From: Desmonostoc geniculatum HA4340-LM1
GTDB taxonomy: Bacteria > Cyanobacteriota > Cyanobacteriia > Cyanobacteriales > Nostocaceae
Direction: 5' to 3'
Length of the DNA stretch: 64,000 bases
Assembly: GCA_019359545.1 (NCBI GenBank)
Contig: JAHHHB010000010.1
Coordinates: 62,001 to 126,000 of the forward strand
Below are positions 9,431 through 19,137 of this stretch, one piece after another; the first letter of the stretch is position 1, and each line of letters opens with the position of its first letter. The position numbers and the translations under genes are program-made. Below the pieces are notes generated by a model. The model worked only from the letters and a program-made list of their open reading frames with translations, did not search any database and had not been told where the DNA came from.

Positions 9431-9470
9431 GTATCTGAGGTTACACTGAGTTGACCAGAAATTTTAGATT
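9431..9470 (+). promoter_or_regulatory. candidate NtcA-activated promoter for cphA
   Basis: GTA (9431-9433), 8 bases, TAC (9442-9444) is a perfect NtcA box. TAGATT (9465-9470) fits the TAN3T -10 element, 20 bases further on, close to the canonical 22. It starts 10 bases after the cphB stop and about 380 bases before cphA, consistent with the reported separate, nitrogen-controlled expression of cphA1. Confidence 0.55.
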
Positions 9471-9766
9471 TGGGATTGGGGATTTTAGATTAAAACAGCT
9501 TTTTGGTTTATGGTTCGCTACAAAGTCGGCGAAACAAATCTCAAAAAAGCTCGTTTTGCAGCGTAGCGTTATCCCGACTCGGCTGACCTACGCTATGGTA
9601 AATCTAATAATTCCAAGAGCTAAGTACCCTTGTGGTCTCTTTCAATCTAAAAGACGCTCCCGGACACGGCTTAGCTTCGCTATCATCAATCTAAAATCCA
9701 AAATTGGTTGACCGCTCATTTATTTCTTGCTGTAGAAAAATGATGAGAATACCATGTAAAAAGAAA

Positions 9767-9789
9767 AAACTGTTTGCGATGAACAGTTT
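9767..9789 (+). other. hairpin in cphA leader
   Basis: AAACTGTT (9767-9774), 7-base loop, AACAGTTT (9782-9789). A second inverted repeat, TTGACCGCT (9708-9716) with AGCGGTCAA (9790-9798), encloses it. No T-run follows, so a leader structure is more likely than a terminator. Confidence 0.4.
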
Positions 9790-9849
9790 AGCGGTCAATT
9801 CCAGTAAGAAACTAGAATTTTGGTTCCGAATCTCCATCTACCTATTCCC

Positions 9850-12555
9850 ATGAGAATCCTCAAGATCCAGACCTTACGCGGCCCAAACTACTGGAGCATT
9901 CGACGCCACAAGCTGATCGTCATGCGCCTCGATTTAGAAAACCTTGCCGAGACGCCCTCGAATGAAATCCCTGGCTTTTACGAAGGATTAGTTGAGGCGC
10001 TGCCAAGTCTGGAGGGTCACTATTGTTCCCCTGGCTGTCGTGGTGGTTTTCTGATGCGAGTGAGAGAAGGCACGATGATGGGCCACATCGTGGAACATGT
10101 AGCACTAGAACTCCAAGAATTAGCCGGGATGCATGTCGGCTTTGGCCGCACTCGTGAAACTGCTACCCCTGGAATTTACCAAGTAGTGATTGAGTACTTG
10201 AATGAGGAAGCAGGACGTTACGCAGGACGAGCTGCGGTGCGGCTGTGTCAGAGTATTGTAGATCGCGGCCGCTATCCCAAAGCAGAACTAGAGCAAGATA
10301 TCCAAGACCTGAAAGACTTCAGCCGTGATGCGTCCTTGGGCCCTTCTACGGAAGCGATTGTCAAAGAAGCCGAAAAAAGAGGTATTCCTTGGATGGCTCT
10401 GGAAGCCCGGTTTTTGATTCAGCTAGGCTACGGCGTCAACCAGAAGCGAATGCAGGCAACAATGACTGACAACACCAGCATTCTGGGCGTAGAACTAGCT
10501 TGCGACAAAGAAGCCACCAAACGCATCCTCGCAGCCGCTGGTGCCCCAGTACCCAGAGGCACAACGATCAACTTCTTGGACGATTTGGAAGAAGCCATTG
10601 AATACGTCGGCGGCTATCCCATTGTGATTAAGCCCCTCGATGGCAACCACGGACGCGGTATCACCATTGATATCAGAACCTGGGAAGAAGCTGAAGCTGC
10701 CTATGAAGCTGCTAGACAAGTTTCTCGCTCAATTATTGTCGAAAGATATTATGTTGGCCGCGACCACAGGGTACTGGTAGTAAATGGCAAAGTAGTGGCA
10801 GTAGCCGAACGCGTCCCAGCTCATGTTACTGGCAATGGCAGATCCACCATCGCCGAATTGATTGAAGAAACAAACCTTGACCCAAATCGCGGCGAAGGAC
10901 ACGATAACGTCCTGACCAAGATTGAACTAGACCGCACCAGCTACCAACTCCTAGAAAGACAAGGCTACACCCTAAATAGTGTGCCACCCAAAGGCACTAT
11001 TTGTTATTTGAGGGCAACGGCAAACTTGAGTACAGGTGGTAGTGCTGTAGACCGTACCGACGAAATTCACCCAGAAAACCTTTGGTTGGCACAACGGGTA
11101 GTGAAAATTATCGGTTTGGACATCGCCGGCTTAGATATCGTCACCTCAGATATTAGCCGTCCTCTGCGGGAAGTAGATGGCGTGATTGTCGAAGTTAATG
11201 CCGCCCCTGGTTTTAGGATGCACGTCGCCCCCAGCGTTGGCATTCCCCGCAACGTCGCTGGCGCAGTGATGGATATGCTGTTTCCCAACGAACAATCCAG
11301 CCAAATTCCGATTCTCAGCGTTACAGGTACTAATGGCAAAACCACTACTACTCGACTCCTAGCACATATTTATAAGCAGACTGGAAAAGTAGTAGGTTAT
11401 ACTACTACCGATGGAACTTATATCGGTGATTACTTAGTCGAATCGGGCGATAACACAGGTCCCCAAAGTGCCCACCTGATCCTGCAAGACCCCACAGTGG
11501 AAGTAGCAGTACTAGAAACGGCTCGCGGTGGGATTCTCCGCTCTGGACTGGGTTTTGAAGCTGCAAATGTGGGTGTAGTGTTAAATGTAGCCGCCGACCA
11601 CTTAGGAATAGGCGATATAGACACCATCGAGCAGTTAGCTAACCTGAAGAGCGTAGTTGCAGAAGCCGTATTTCCTGATGGCTATGCAGTGCTGAACGCC
11701 GACGATCGCCGCGTCGCCGCCATGTCAGAAAAAACTAAAGCCAACATTGCTTACTTCACCATGAATCCCGACTCGGACTTGGTGCGGAAGCACATTCAAA
11801 AGGGCGGAGTCGCAGCGGTATATGAAAATGGCTATCTGTCCATTGTCAAAGGCGATTGGACACACCGTATAGAAAGAGCAGAAAATATACCTTTAACAAT
11901 GGGCGGGCGGGCGCCATTTATGATTGCCAACGCCTTAGCGGCAAGTTTGGCAGCCTTCGTGCAAAACGTCACAATTGAACAGATTCGTGCTGGTTTGAAG
12001 ACCTTCCGGGCTTCCGTGAGTCAAACACCGGGACGGATGAATTTGTTTAATTTAGGCAGCTACCACGCTTTGGTAGACTATGCCCATAACGCGGCTAGTT
12101 ACGAAGCAGTGGGCGCTTTTGTGCGGAATTGGACGACGGGACAACGCATTGGCGTCATTGGTGGCCCTGGCGATCGCCGTGATGAAGATTTTGTCACCTT
12201 AGGCAAACTAGCAGCGCAAATTTTTGATTACATCATCGTCAAAGAAGATGATGACACCAGAGGAAGACTACGGGGATCGGCTGCACAGTTGATAATTCAA
12301 GGCATTAACGAAGTTAAGCCTGAGAGTCGCTTTGAATCAATTTTGGATGAGACACAAGCGATTAACAAAGGCTTAGACATGGCACCAGATAACAGCCTGG
12401 TGGTGATTTTACCAGAAAGCGTGAATCGGGCAATTAAATTAATTAGAGGGCGTGGTGTAGTTAAAGAAGAGACACACCAACAAAATACTGGTACAGCGAT
12501 CGTTGATTCCCAAAATGGAGTTGCACCTTCTTCTGTAGTCAATACATTGCTGTAG
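9850..12555 (+). CDS. cphA: cyanophycin synthetase
   Basis: Builds cyanophycin by ATP-dependent addition of Asp to the backbone and Arg to each side chain, without ribosomes. It is 901 residues, the usual length. The start at 9850 gives the family N-terminus MRILKIQTLRGPNYWS; an in-frame ATG-less extension to 9820 is rejected. Order: N-terminal domain, ATP-grasp domain (about 220-470, with KPLDGNHGRGI), then the Mur-ligase-like domain with P-loop VTGTNGKTTTTRLL at about residue 495 and the C-terminal Mur domain (GGPGDRRDEDF). The tail after about 875 is poorly conserved. It lies downstream of cphB with its own NtcA-type promoter. Confidence 0.98.
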   Translation: MRILKIQTLRGPNYWSIRRHKLIVMRLDLENLAETPSNEIPGFYEGLVEALPSLEGHYCSPGCRGGFLMRVREGTMMGHIVEHVALELQELAGMHVGFGRTRETATPGIYQVVIEYLNEEAGRYAGRAAVRLCQSIVDRGRYPKAELEQDIQDLKDFSRDASLGPSTEAIVKEAEKRGIPWMALEARFLIQLGYGVNQKRMQATMTDNTSILGVELACDKEATKRILAAAGAPVPRGTTINFLDDLEEAIEYVGGYPIVIKPLDGNHGRGITIDIRTWEEAEAAYEAARQVSRSIIVERYYVGRDHRVLVVNGKVVAVAERVPAHVTGNGRSTIAELIEETNLDPNRGEGHDNVLTKIELDRTSYQLLERQGYTLNSVPPKGTICYLRATANLSTGGSAVDRTDEIHPENLWLAQRVVKIIGLDIAGLDIVTSDISRPLREVDGVIVEVNAAPGFRMHVAPSVGIPRNVAGAVMDMLFPNEQSSQIPILSVTGTNGKTTTTRLLAHIYKQTGKVVGYTTTDGTYIGDYLVESGDNTGPQSAHLILQDPTVEVAVLETARGGILRSGLGFEAANVGVVLNVAADHLGIGDIDTIEQLANLKSVVAEAVFPDGYAVLNADDRRVAAMSEKTKANIAYFTMNPDSDLVRKHIQKGGVAAVYENGYLSIVKGDWTHRIERAENIPLTMGGRAPFMIANALAASLAAFVQNVTIEQIRAGLKTFRASVSQTPGRMNLFNLGSYHALVDYAHNAASYEAVGAFVRNWTTGQRIGVIGGPGDRRDEDFVTLGKLAAQIFDYIIVKEDDDTRGRLRGSAAQLIIQGINEVKPESRFESILDETQAINKGLDMAPDNSLVVILPESVNRAIKLIRGRGVVKEETHQQNTGTAIVDSQNGVAPSSVVNTLL

Positions 12556-12612
12556 TCAAAAGTCAAGGGTTAAAAGTCAAGCAGCTAAAAGTTTTTCACC
12601 CTTGACCCTTGA

Positions 12613-12786
12613 CTATTGTTTGTCTTGTTCCGGATTGGTTTCCTCACTGGGAGTTTTCATCTCCTCTTTAAAGCCGCGTAGGGTTTTACCCAGTGCAGTT
12701 CCCAGTTCCGGAATTTTTTTTGGGCCAAAAATTAGAATAGCTACTATGGCAATTACACTTATTTCCGGCCATCCCAGTCCAAACAT
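12613..12786 (-). CDS. tatA: twin-arginine translocase subunit TatA/E
   Basis: A 57-residue TatA/E protein. One N-terminal membrane span (about residues 5-20, WPEISVIAIVAILIF) is followed by the FGPKKIPELG hinge and an amphipathic helix, then an acidic tail. TatA oligomers form the pore that passes folded twin-arginine proteins across the thylakoid or plasma membrane. The start at 12786 (MFGLGWPE) is the conserved one; the longer frame to 12870 would put 28 unrelated residues before the membrane span. It is downstream of the pentapeptide/RidA gene on the same strand. Confidence 0.93.
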   Translation of the reverse strand: MFGLGWPEISVIAIVAILIFGPKKIPELGTALGKTLRGFKEEMKTPSEETNPEQDKQ

Positions 12787-12862
12787 ATAAGTTTCCTCTA
12801 CAGCATCTGTAATTAAATATAAACATTCATGGGGAAAGAGGATCTGAGAATGTGGGTTCGCG

Positions 12863-13888
12863 CTAACCACTTATCACAGCGATACATTCAATTTCCACCA
12901 ACACATCCTTAGGTAACCGCGATACCTGGACACAAGCACGCGCTGGGGCTGTATTTTCCGGGAAATATTTAGCATAAACGGCATTCACCGCCGTGAAATC
13001 ATTCATATCAGCCAGAAAAACAGTAGTTTTCACCACATCTTCAAAAGTCGCCCCAGCTGCTGTGAGGATGGCTTCGAGATTAGCTATTACTTGCTCAGTT
13101 TGCTTTTTGACATCATCAGTGTAGACCACATCACCAAGGCGGGGATCGATCGCAATTTGTCCAGCCACAAATACCAATTGACCAGAAGCGGCGATCGCTT
13201 GATTATAAGGGCCGACTGGTGCGGGTGCGTTATCAGTACGAATTACTTTACGAGTCATAGATATCACTTTTTCTACCGTTGCTACCTGTTTACCGATTTC
13301 TATTTGGGAGGCGATCGGTTTATAAACCTCTCCATCTGGCATTATCGCACCAGTTAGGTCAGCATCTTTAAACGTTGCCCCATAGATATTTGCCCCAGTT
13401 AAATCTACCTTCTTCAGATTTGCCCAGTTCAGATTCGCGTTCATCAAATCTACTTTTTGTAGTTCTGCTTTTTCTAAATTTGTCCCCTTTAGACACGCTT
13501 TTCTGAAATTTACACCAGTAAAATTGGCACTTTTCAGGACTGCTTGACTAAAGTTTGTATTCTTCAAGTTAGCGTTACTTAAGTTTCCACTACTTATATT
13601 TGCCTTACTTAAGTCAGCATCACTCAAATCTGCCCAAGTTAAATTTAAACTGGAATTTTCTACTAAACTACTCAAATTTGCACCTGTCAAAGATGCCCTA
13701 GTAAAGTTAGTGTATTGAAGTAATCCCTTACTCAGATTGGCATCATTCAAATCTGCTCCCGTCAAATCTGCACCCGTCAGGTCTATCCCACTCAGATTTG
13801 CACCTTTGAGGTCTACTCCTCTGAGATTTTCGTTATGAAACTTTCGTTGACCTTGTGCGTATTGTTTTAAAAGTTCCTCAGCATCCAT
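12863..13888 (-). CDS. pentapeptide-repeat protein fused to a RidA domain
   Basis: One open frame of 341 residues with two unrelated parts. Residues about 20-185 are pentapeptide repeats (A[N/D]L.. every five residues), which fold as a right-handed beta helix. Residues 211-341 are a full RidA/YjgF/UK114 domain starting [14 protein letters not shown], with the active-site Arg in ARACVQVS and the late Glu in VEIECIAV. RidA enzymes hydrolyse reactive 2-aminoacrylate-type imines. The junction is a 24-residue linker with no stop. Internal translation from 13258 could also give free RidA, although its ribosome site is weak. I see no sign of frameshift. Confidence 0.85.
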   Translation of the reverse strand: MDAEELLKQYAQGQRKFHNENLRGVDLKGANLSGIDLTGADLTGADLNDANLSKGLLQYTNFTRASLTGANLSSLVENSSLNLTWADLSDADLSKANISSGNLSNANLKNTNFSQAVLKSANFTGVNFRKACLKGTNLEKAELQKVDLMNANLNWANLKKVDLTGANIYGATFKDADLTGAIMPDGEVYKPIASQIEIGKQVATVEKVISMTRKVIRTDNAPAPVGPYNQAIAASGQLVFVAGQIAIDPRLGDVVYTDDVKKQTEQVIANLEAILTAAGATFEDVVKTTVFLADMNDFTAVNAVYAKYFPENTAPARACVQVSRLPKDVLVEIECIAVISG

Positions 13889-14023
13889 AATGCACCATTA
13901 AATACCACTGACACAGTATAATCACAAAAATTTTGTGTCACAGGTATTCTTGTCCCCTCTCACTTTGCGCCCTTTGCGTCCTTTGCGGTAGCCTGCGGCA
14001 AGCCGCTTTGCGTCTACGTTCCT

Positions 14024-14455
14024 CTACCCCAACCTGGGACGTATCCCATAATGCCGATATCGCCAATAATCCTGCAAAATGCGATCGTGGTCAAAACATA
14101 AATTACTCGGCACACGCCAAGACTCAAAAATTCCTACACCCTTAGCATCATCCCCAGCTAGAGGTTCCCCCATCGCCGTGGCCAAAAATACAATGCTAAT
14201 GGTATGCTGACGCGGATCGCGATTGGGGTCAGAATACACCAGTAATTGTTCAATTAATTCCACCTGCAAACCCGTTTCTTCCTCAGCTTCCCGCCGCGCC
14301 GCCACTTCCACCGCTTCTCCATAATCCACAAAACCGCCAGGAATAGCCCAACCTAAGGGTGAATTATGTCTTTCAATTAACACTATTGGCCGATGAGGTC
14401 GATCTACTAGTTCAATGATGATATCAACTGTCGGTGCAGGATTTCGGTAAGACAT
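14024..14455 (-). CDS. NUDIX hydrolase
   Basis: A 143-residue NUDIX protein. The Nudix box is complete: G41, E47, R55-E56, E59-E60, G62. The flanking [12 protein letters not shown] and the late [12 protein letters not shown] resemble ADP-ribose pyrophosphatase or NadM-associated NUDIX proteins of cyanobacteria, but the substrate cannot be decided from the sequence. It is monocistronic and divergent from malQ, with about 180 bases of repeat-rich DNA between them. Confidence 0.85.
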   Translation of the reverse strand: MSYRNPAPTVDIIIELVDRPHRPIVLIERHNSPLGWAIPGGFVDYGEAVEVAARREAEEETGLQVELIEQLLVYSDPNRDPRQHTISIVFLATAMGEPLAGDDAKGVGIFESWRVPSNLCFDHDRILQDYWRYRHYGIRPRLG

Positions 14456-14633
14456 GGAATTTTAGATTTTGGATTTTGGATTTTGGATTAATCGGGTTTG
14501 AGGCAAATGACAAATGACAAATGACAAATGACCTGACTTGATTCACCCTGCAAATACTGATGTGTGATAAATTCGATGCGATCGCGTAGCATTTTGTTGT
14601 GGCGATCGCTTGCTCCTATAATTCAGGTTAAAT
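14456..14633. repeat. divergent intergenic region with AATCCAA-type and CAAATGA repeats
   Basis: TTTTGGATTTTGGATT copies (about 14463-14488), then four ACAAATG copies, then two GCGATCGC-type sites. It holds the promoters of the NUDIX gene and malQ. Confidence 0.55.
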
Positions 14634-16142
14634 ATGCCTTTTCCTAGATCTAGTGGCATTTTGCTGCATCCTACTTCTTTTCCCAGTCGATTTGGCATTG
14701 GGGATTTAGGTTTAGAAGCCTATCGCTTCATTGATTTTCTCAAAGAAAGCTATCAACAATATTGGCAAGTTTTACCTTTAGGACCCACCGGATACGGCAA
14801 TTCCCCATATATGTGCTACTCAGCAATGGCGGGAAATCCTCTACTCGTTAGTCCAGAAAAATTGCTAGACGAGGGTTTGCTAGTTGAAGAAGACTTCGCT
14901 AATTTACCAGCATTTCCGGTGGAAAAGGTAGATTTTGATCGGGTTGTGTCAATTAAGATTGGGCTACTCAAAAAAGCCTGTGAAAACTTTAGAACCAATG
15001 CTACGCCTATCCAGCAGAAAGAGTTTGCAGGTTTTTGCGACAGCAAAGCCTATTGGCTAGATAATTATGCCTTATTTATGGCATTGAAGGATGCTAACGA
15101 GGGTGCAAGCTGGCATACATGGGAGCCAGAATTTGTCAAGCGTGAACCCGAAGCATTAGATCGGGTACAGCGTCGCCTCAATGGAGAAATTTTTTATTAC
15201 AAGTTCATCCAATTTGAATTTTTCCGCCAGTGGTCTGACCTGAAAAGTTACGCCAACATGCGCGGTATAGACATTATCGGCGATATCCCCATTTACGTAG
15301 CTCACGATAGTGCCGATGTATGGGCGCATCCCGACATTTTTGCCTTAGACGAAGAGACAGGAGTTGCAGCTCAAATGGCGGGAGTTCCACCAGATTACTT
15401 TAGCGCCACCGGTCAATTGTGGGGTAACCCGGTTTATAACTGGGAAGAATTGCAAAAACAAGACTTTAAATGGTGGGTGCAGCGCTTTGAGGCCATGCTG
15501 GATTATGTAGATATAATTCGCATTGATCACTTCCGAGGCTTCGAGGCTTATTGGTCTGTACCCCAAGGCGAAGAAACAGCCATGAATGGCGAATGGGTGG
15601 AAGCGCCTGGAGAAGCTTTTTTTGAAGTGATTAGGCAGAAGTTAGGCAAGCTACCCGTATTAGCCGAAGATCTGGGAGTGATTACACCAGAGGTAGAAGC
15701 ACTGCGAGACAAGTTTGAATTTCCCGGAATGAAAGTTTTGCAATTTGCCTTTGGTTCCGATCCCAGCAATCCGTTTTTACCATTCAATTACCCCCGAAAT
15801 GCTGTAGTTTATACCGGAACTCACGATAATGACACAACCATAGGCTGGTTCAACAGTGCTAATGACAACGAAAAGCAAAACTTATTGCTTTATTTAGGTT
15901 GTATCAGTCCCGAAGGGGTCCACTGGGATTTAATTCGACTAGCATTGAGTTCCATAGCCAATCAAGCGATTATTCCTTTGCAAGATGTTTTTGGATTAGG
16001 AAATGAAGCGCGGATGAATTTTCCTAGTACCGCTGAGGGTAACTGGGGATGGCGCTATCAAGCAGGGGCACTAACAGAGGAATTAAGCTCAAGGCTAAAA
16101 GTTCTCACCAGACTTAATGGACGCGCCCCGGAAGAACACTGA
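14634..16142 (+). CDS. malQ: 4-alpha-glucanotransferase
   Basis: GH77 amylomaltase/D-enzyme of 502 residues. It transfers alpha-1,4-glucan segments between oligosaccharides during glycogen turnover. Catalytic landmarks are visible: the nucleophile Asp in IRIDHFRGFEAYW, the acid/base Glu in LAEDLGVITPEV and the THDNDT motif. The N-terminus RSSGILLHPTSFPSRFGIGD is typical. It is a single gene with no other glycogen genes nearby. Confidence 0.97.
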   Translation: MPFPRSSGILLHPTSFPSRFGIGDLGLEAYRFIDFLKESYQQYWQVLPLGPTGYGNSPYMCYSAMAGNPLLVSPEKLLDEGLLVEEDFANLPAFPVEKVDFDRVVSIKIGLLKKACENFRTNATPIQQKEFAGFCDSKAYWLDNYALFMALKDANEGASWHTWEPEFVKREPEALDRVQRRLNGEIFYYKFIQFEFFRQWSDLKSYANMRGIDIIGDIPIYVAHDSADVWAHPDIFALDEETGVAAQMAGVPPDYFSATGQLWGNPVYNWEELQKQDFKWWVQRFEAMLDYVDIIRIDHFRGFEAYWSVPQGEETAMNGEWVEAPGEAFFEVIRQKLGKLPVLAEDLGVITPEVEALRDKFEFPGMKVLQFAFGSDPSNPFLPFNYPRNAVVYTGTHDNDTTIGWFNSANDNEKQNLLLYLGCISPEGVHWDLIRLALSSIANQAIIPLQDVFGLGNEARMNFPSTAEGNWGWRYQAGALTEELSSRLKVLTRLNGRAPEEH

Positions 16143-16212
16143 GGAATGGGTGATAGGGAGAGGGGGGAGATGAGGAAGAAAATACTACATCATCCCCCTC
16201 ATCCCCCTCATC

Positions 16213-17043
16213 TCAAAACTTAGGTTTAGCAGCCGCAATCCTAATTTCTTCTTCTTTCCCCAGTTCTCCCATTTCTTTGGCTTTCTCCTGATTAACGCTC
16301 ATCAAGACACCACCAGCATTATCAGTTTTAACTGTTAATTGCTCTTGGGCTTTCCAAATCCGGTGAGTACCCTCTGGTAGAGTACCCTCAAATTCGGTTT
16401 TGCCATCAGCTACTACGCGAATCCATGATGACGCTTTCAAGGTAACACCAATTTGTACAGCCTCTTTCTGTTTGGTGTCGCTGACAGGTTGAACTTGTAG
16501 TGACTGTTTTGGTTTGGTTAGTCCTGGTTTGACTATTTCTGGTTTAAGAATGGACTTTTGTTGTGGGTATGGTCCAGTTTCGCTATTACTTGCTTGTAGT
16601 ACGGCGTTATTTAATAAATGAGATAAGCCATTCACAGAGCATAAAATTAGCAATATGTAAAGAAAGTAAAGATGAATAGGACGTAGTTGATTCAAAGGTG
16701 AAGTATTAGCCGTAGGTAGGGAGTTTACCTGTGCAGAATCGATCGGAAAAGTGTCAGCAAATTCAGCTCCATTCAAGCCCAGTGCGTCGGCAAATTGTCT
16801 GATTAAACCCTGAATATAAACTGGTTCTGGGAGATCGTTTAAATTACCTTCTTCGATCGCCTGCAATAATCGTCGGGGAATCATGGTCAATATAACCACT
16901 TGTTCTAGAGATAGACCCTGTTCTTGACGTGATGCCCAAAGTTGAGCGCCTATTTCTGCCAACTTTTGAGATCTTTGTTGCTCTAATGAAAGTGGTGGCT
17001 GCTGATTATTTTTCTTTCTTGGCCATTTCATGCCTTCTGACAC
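16213..17043 (-). CDS. RodZ-like helix-turn-helix membrane protein
   Basis: 276 residues. The N-terminal half has a Cro/Xre-type helix-turn-helix (about 28-95, with LTMIPRRLLQAIEEGNLNDLPEPVYIQG split over the recognition helices), a proline-rich joint, one membrane span (about 128-146, YFLYILLILCSVNGL), then a periplasmic DUF4115-like beta domain (SWIRVVADGKTEFEGTLPEG). This is the RodZ architecture; RodZ links MreB to the wall synthesis machinery and keeps cell shape. No mre genes are adjacent. Assigned by architecture, with good confidence. Confidence 0.8.
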   Translation of the reverse strand: MSEGMKWPRKKNNQQPPLSLEQQRSQKLAEIGAQLWASRQEQGLSLEQVVILTMIPRRLLQAIEEGNLNDLPEPVYIQGLIRQFADALGLNGAEFADTFPIDSAQVNSLPTANTSPLNQLRPIHLYFLYILLILCSVNGLSHLLNNAVLQASNSETGPYPQQKSILKPEIVKPGLTKPKQSLQVQPVSDTKQKEAVQIGVTLKASSWIRVVADGKTEFEGTLPEGTHRIWKAQEQLTVKTDNAGGVLMSVNQEKAKEMGELGKEEEIRIAAAKPKF

Positions 17044-17387
17044 TCCTTAACTCAACTAAATCTTTAATAGGTTGCTTGAACAAGAATTCAGAAGCTAGAA
17101 TTCAGAATTCAGAATTCAGAATTCAGAATCCAGTATGAATTTGTAGCTCTTTTTATGAAGAATAAACGGGTTTAAAACCCCTAAACAAATTTACGATTTG
17201 GTGAACCAGCATTGCAAGAAAATTTTCTTCTATAAGTGATTGACGCACTTAAGAGCGAACGCTCGCCATTAAGCCTCACCCAAAAGCTGGTCTACAATTA
17301 GCTGGCCGTCTCAAGCCCCACCTACTTCAATTCCGAATTCTGACTCCTGTTAGCACAGCGGGACGTAGCCCATTCTGACTCCTGAAT
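17044..17387. repeat. intergenic region with TCAGAAT repeats and a dispersed repeat
   Basis: 344 bases without a gene. TCAGAAT-type tandem copies are at 17097-17128 and again near 17375-17402. Positions 17347-17371 are the reverse complement of a dispersed repeat GGGCTACG..CGCTGTGCTAACAG seen also at 34522, 52931 and 62575. Confidence 0.6.
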
Positions 17388-18149
17388 TCAGAATTCTGAC
17401 TCCTGGCTTATTTGCTCTCGCAAAAAGCGAATTTCACGATCTTTGAGGAAACGATATTTACCCTCTGACAAAAAGGGTTCTTTTGGTGTTTGTAATTGAA
17501 TTGAGCCGATCGCACTGCGATGCAGTTGGATTACTGGGTATCCTAATTGTTCAGCTATCCGGCGAATTTGGCGATTTCTTCCCTCCTGTAAGACAATTTC
17601 TAAAAGACTTCCTTCTCCACAACGTTTTATCATCTGTACCTTAGCGGTTCGTGTTTTTCTACCATCCAATACCACACCTTGACGCCACATCCGCAATACT
17701 GCTTCTGGAGGATTTCCTTTTACCAAAACGCGATATGTCTTGGAAATGCTGTGACGTGGATGAGTTAGTCCAAATGTCAAGTCTCCGTCATTTGTCAGGA
17801 TTAATGCTCCTGTGGAGTCTGCATCTAGACGCCCAACTGGATGAATACCTGAACCCTCTCGCAATTCTTTCGGTAATAGATCCAGAACTGTTGGTCTTTG
17901 GTGAGGATCGTAGCAAGTTGAAACGACTCCAGCGGGTTTGTGCAACAACAGATAAATCAAAGCTGGACGCTGCTTTGGTGATACAAGCTTGCCATCAATA
18001 GCGATCGCATCTTTTTCAGGATCAACTTTTTGACCTAAATGTGCCAATACCCCATTGATCCGCACCCGTGATTGCCTAATCATTTCTTCAGCTTCACGAC
18101 GTGAGGCAATACCCCATTGAGCGAGAATTTTTTGTAACCGTGCCTCCAT
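17388..18149 (-). CDS. rRNA pseudouridine synthase, RsuA/RluB family
   Basis: 253 residues. An N-terminal S4 RNA-binding domain (LQKILAQWGIASRREAEE, residues 4-21) is followed by the pseudouridine synthase core with the family motif GRLDADSTGALILTNDG, which carries the catalytic Asp, and the LQEGRNRQIRRIAE motif. It isomerises a specific uridine in 16S or 23S rRNA. RluB- and RsuA-type members cannot be told apart here with certainty. The stop lies inside a TCAGAAT-type repeat. Confidence 0.92.
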   Translation of the reverse strand: MEARLQKILAQWGIASRREAEEMIRQSRVRINGVLAHLGQKVDPEKDAIAIDGKLVSPKQRPALIYLLLHKPAGVVSTCYDPHQRPTVLDLLPKELREGSGIHPVGRLDADSTGALILTNDGDLTFGLTHPRHSISKTYRVLVKGNPPEAVLRMWRQGVVLDGRKTRTAKVQMIKRCGEGSLLEIVLQEGRNRQIRRIAEQLGYPVIQLHRSAIGSIQLQTPKEPFLSEGKYRFLKDREIRFLREQISQESEF

Positions 18150-18282
18150 GTAGAAATTGCTGATTTACTATTAACTATTAAATGATATTTGCATTTTGTA
18201 GTGACTAGGCATAAATGTTACATTTAAGCTTTGTTTAAATTCCTCAGTTGTTGAGCAAATACTTATAAACTCCAGTGGTTAG

Positions 18283-18996
18283 ATGTCAGACCAAAATTCC
18301 CAAACAACAAATGTAAACAAAATCCGAATAATTACGCAAGTACTCACGACAGCATTAAAGCTGTGGTTGAGGGCGCAAGTCAGCCAGATATCTGAACTAG
18401 AAGTAGAGATTAAAGCCAGCGATCGCCAAATTATCTCTGGACGCATTCCTTCGGTATCTATTTTTGCTAGTCATGCAGTTTATCAAGGACTCCTAATTAC
18501 AAAAATTCAATTAATCGCAGAAAATATTCAGGTCAACATCGGGTCAATACTCAAGGGAAAGCCGTTGCGACTGTTACAAATAGTACCAGTTGTTGGCGAT
18601 TTGACCATAGACGAGAAAGATCTCAATGCTTCTCTCTCATCTGACTTATTATCGACTGCTTTAAGCGATCTACTGGTTAAGGTTTTACCAACATATTGCC
18701 CAAAAACGCAACCTATTAATTGGCAAGAAATTATTCTTGAGAACAACCAAATTATACTGCTCGGTTTTAGAGTCACCAATAGTGAAACAACACCTCTCAA
18801 AATCTGTCTAGGCTTGCAGTTACTCAATGGTCATGAGTTGCAACTGACACATATCCAAATCAAGGATGACCAGAAAGATTTATTCCAGGACAATCACGAG
18901 TACAATTTCGATCTTGGCTCAGATGTTGATATTCAAGAACTAACGCTGATCCCAGGTAAGTTATTGTGTCGTGGGCGGATTAAAGTTAATCCGTAA
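18283..18996 (+). CDS. DUF2993 (LmeA-like) protein
   Basis: 237 residues, matching cyanobacterial DUF2993 proteins: alternating hydrophobic beta strands, the SGRIPSVSIFASHAVYQGL region and a long beta-rich C-terminal half. LmeA-type relatives bind phospholipids in actinobacteria, but there the protein is exported; no signal peptide is visible here. The function in cyanobacteria is unknown. It is divergent from the pseudouridine synthase and ends just before a GGGCATT repeat. Confidence 0.75.
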   Translation: MSDQNSQTTNVNKIRIITQVLTTALKLWLRAQVSQISELEVEIKASDRQIISGRIPSVSIFASHAVYQGLLITKIQLIAENIQVNIGSILKGKPLRLLQIVPVVGDLTIDEKDLNASLSSDLLSTALSDLLVKVLPTYCPKTQPINWQEIILENNQIILLGFRVTNSETTPLKICLGLQLLNGHELQLTHIQIKDDQKDLFQDNHEYNFDLGSDVDIQELTLIPGKLLCRGRIKVNP

Positions 18997-18997
18997 A

Positions 18998-19137
18998 AGG
19001 GCATTGGGCATTGGGCATTGGGCATTGGGCACAAGAGGCAGAGGGGCAGAGGGGCAGAGGGGAAAAACTTACTGCTCCCCTGCTCCCCTGCTCCCCTGCT
19101 CCCCATCTCCCCTGCCCCCCTGCTCCCCCTGCCCATC
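18998..19137. repeat. GGGCATT heptamers and CCCCTGCT tract
   Basis: Four GGGCATT copies, an AGAGGGGC purine tract and a CCCCTGCT pyrimidine tract fill the gap between the DUF2993 gene and cdsA. A close relative in the opposite orientation lies at 32232-32440. Confidence 0.8.

Noticed and set aside
9451-9711. 86-codon frame in the cphA leader
   Set aside because: Overlaps the candidate NtcA promoter and dispersed repeats; the translated sequence is not protein-like.
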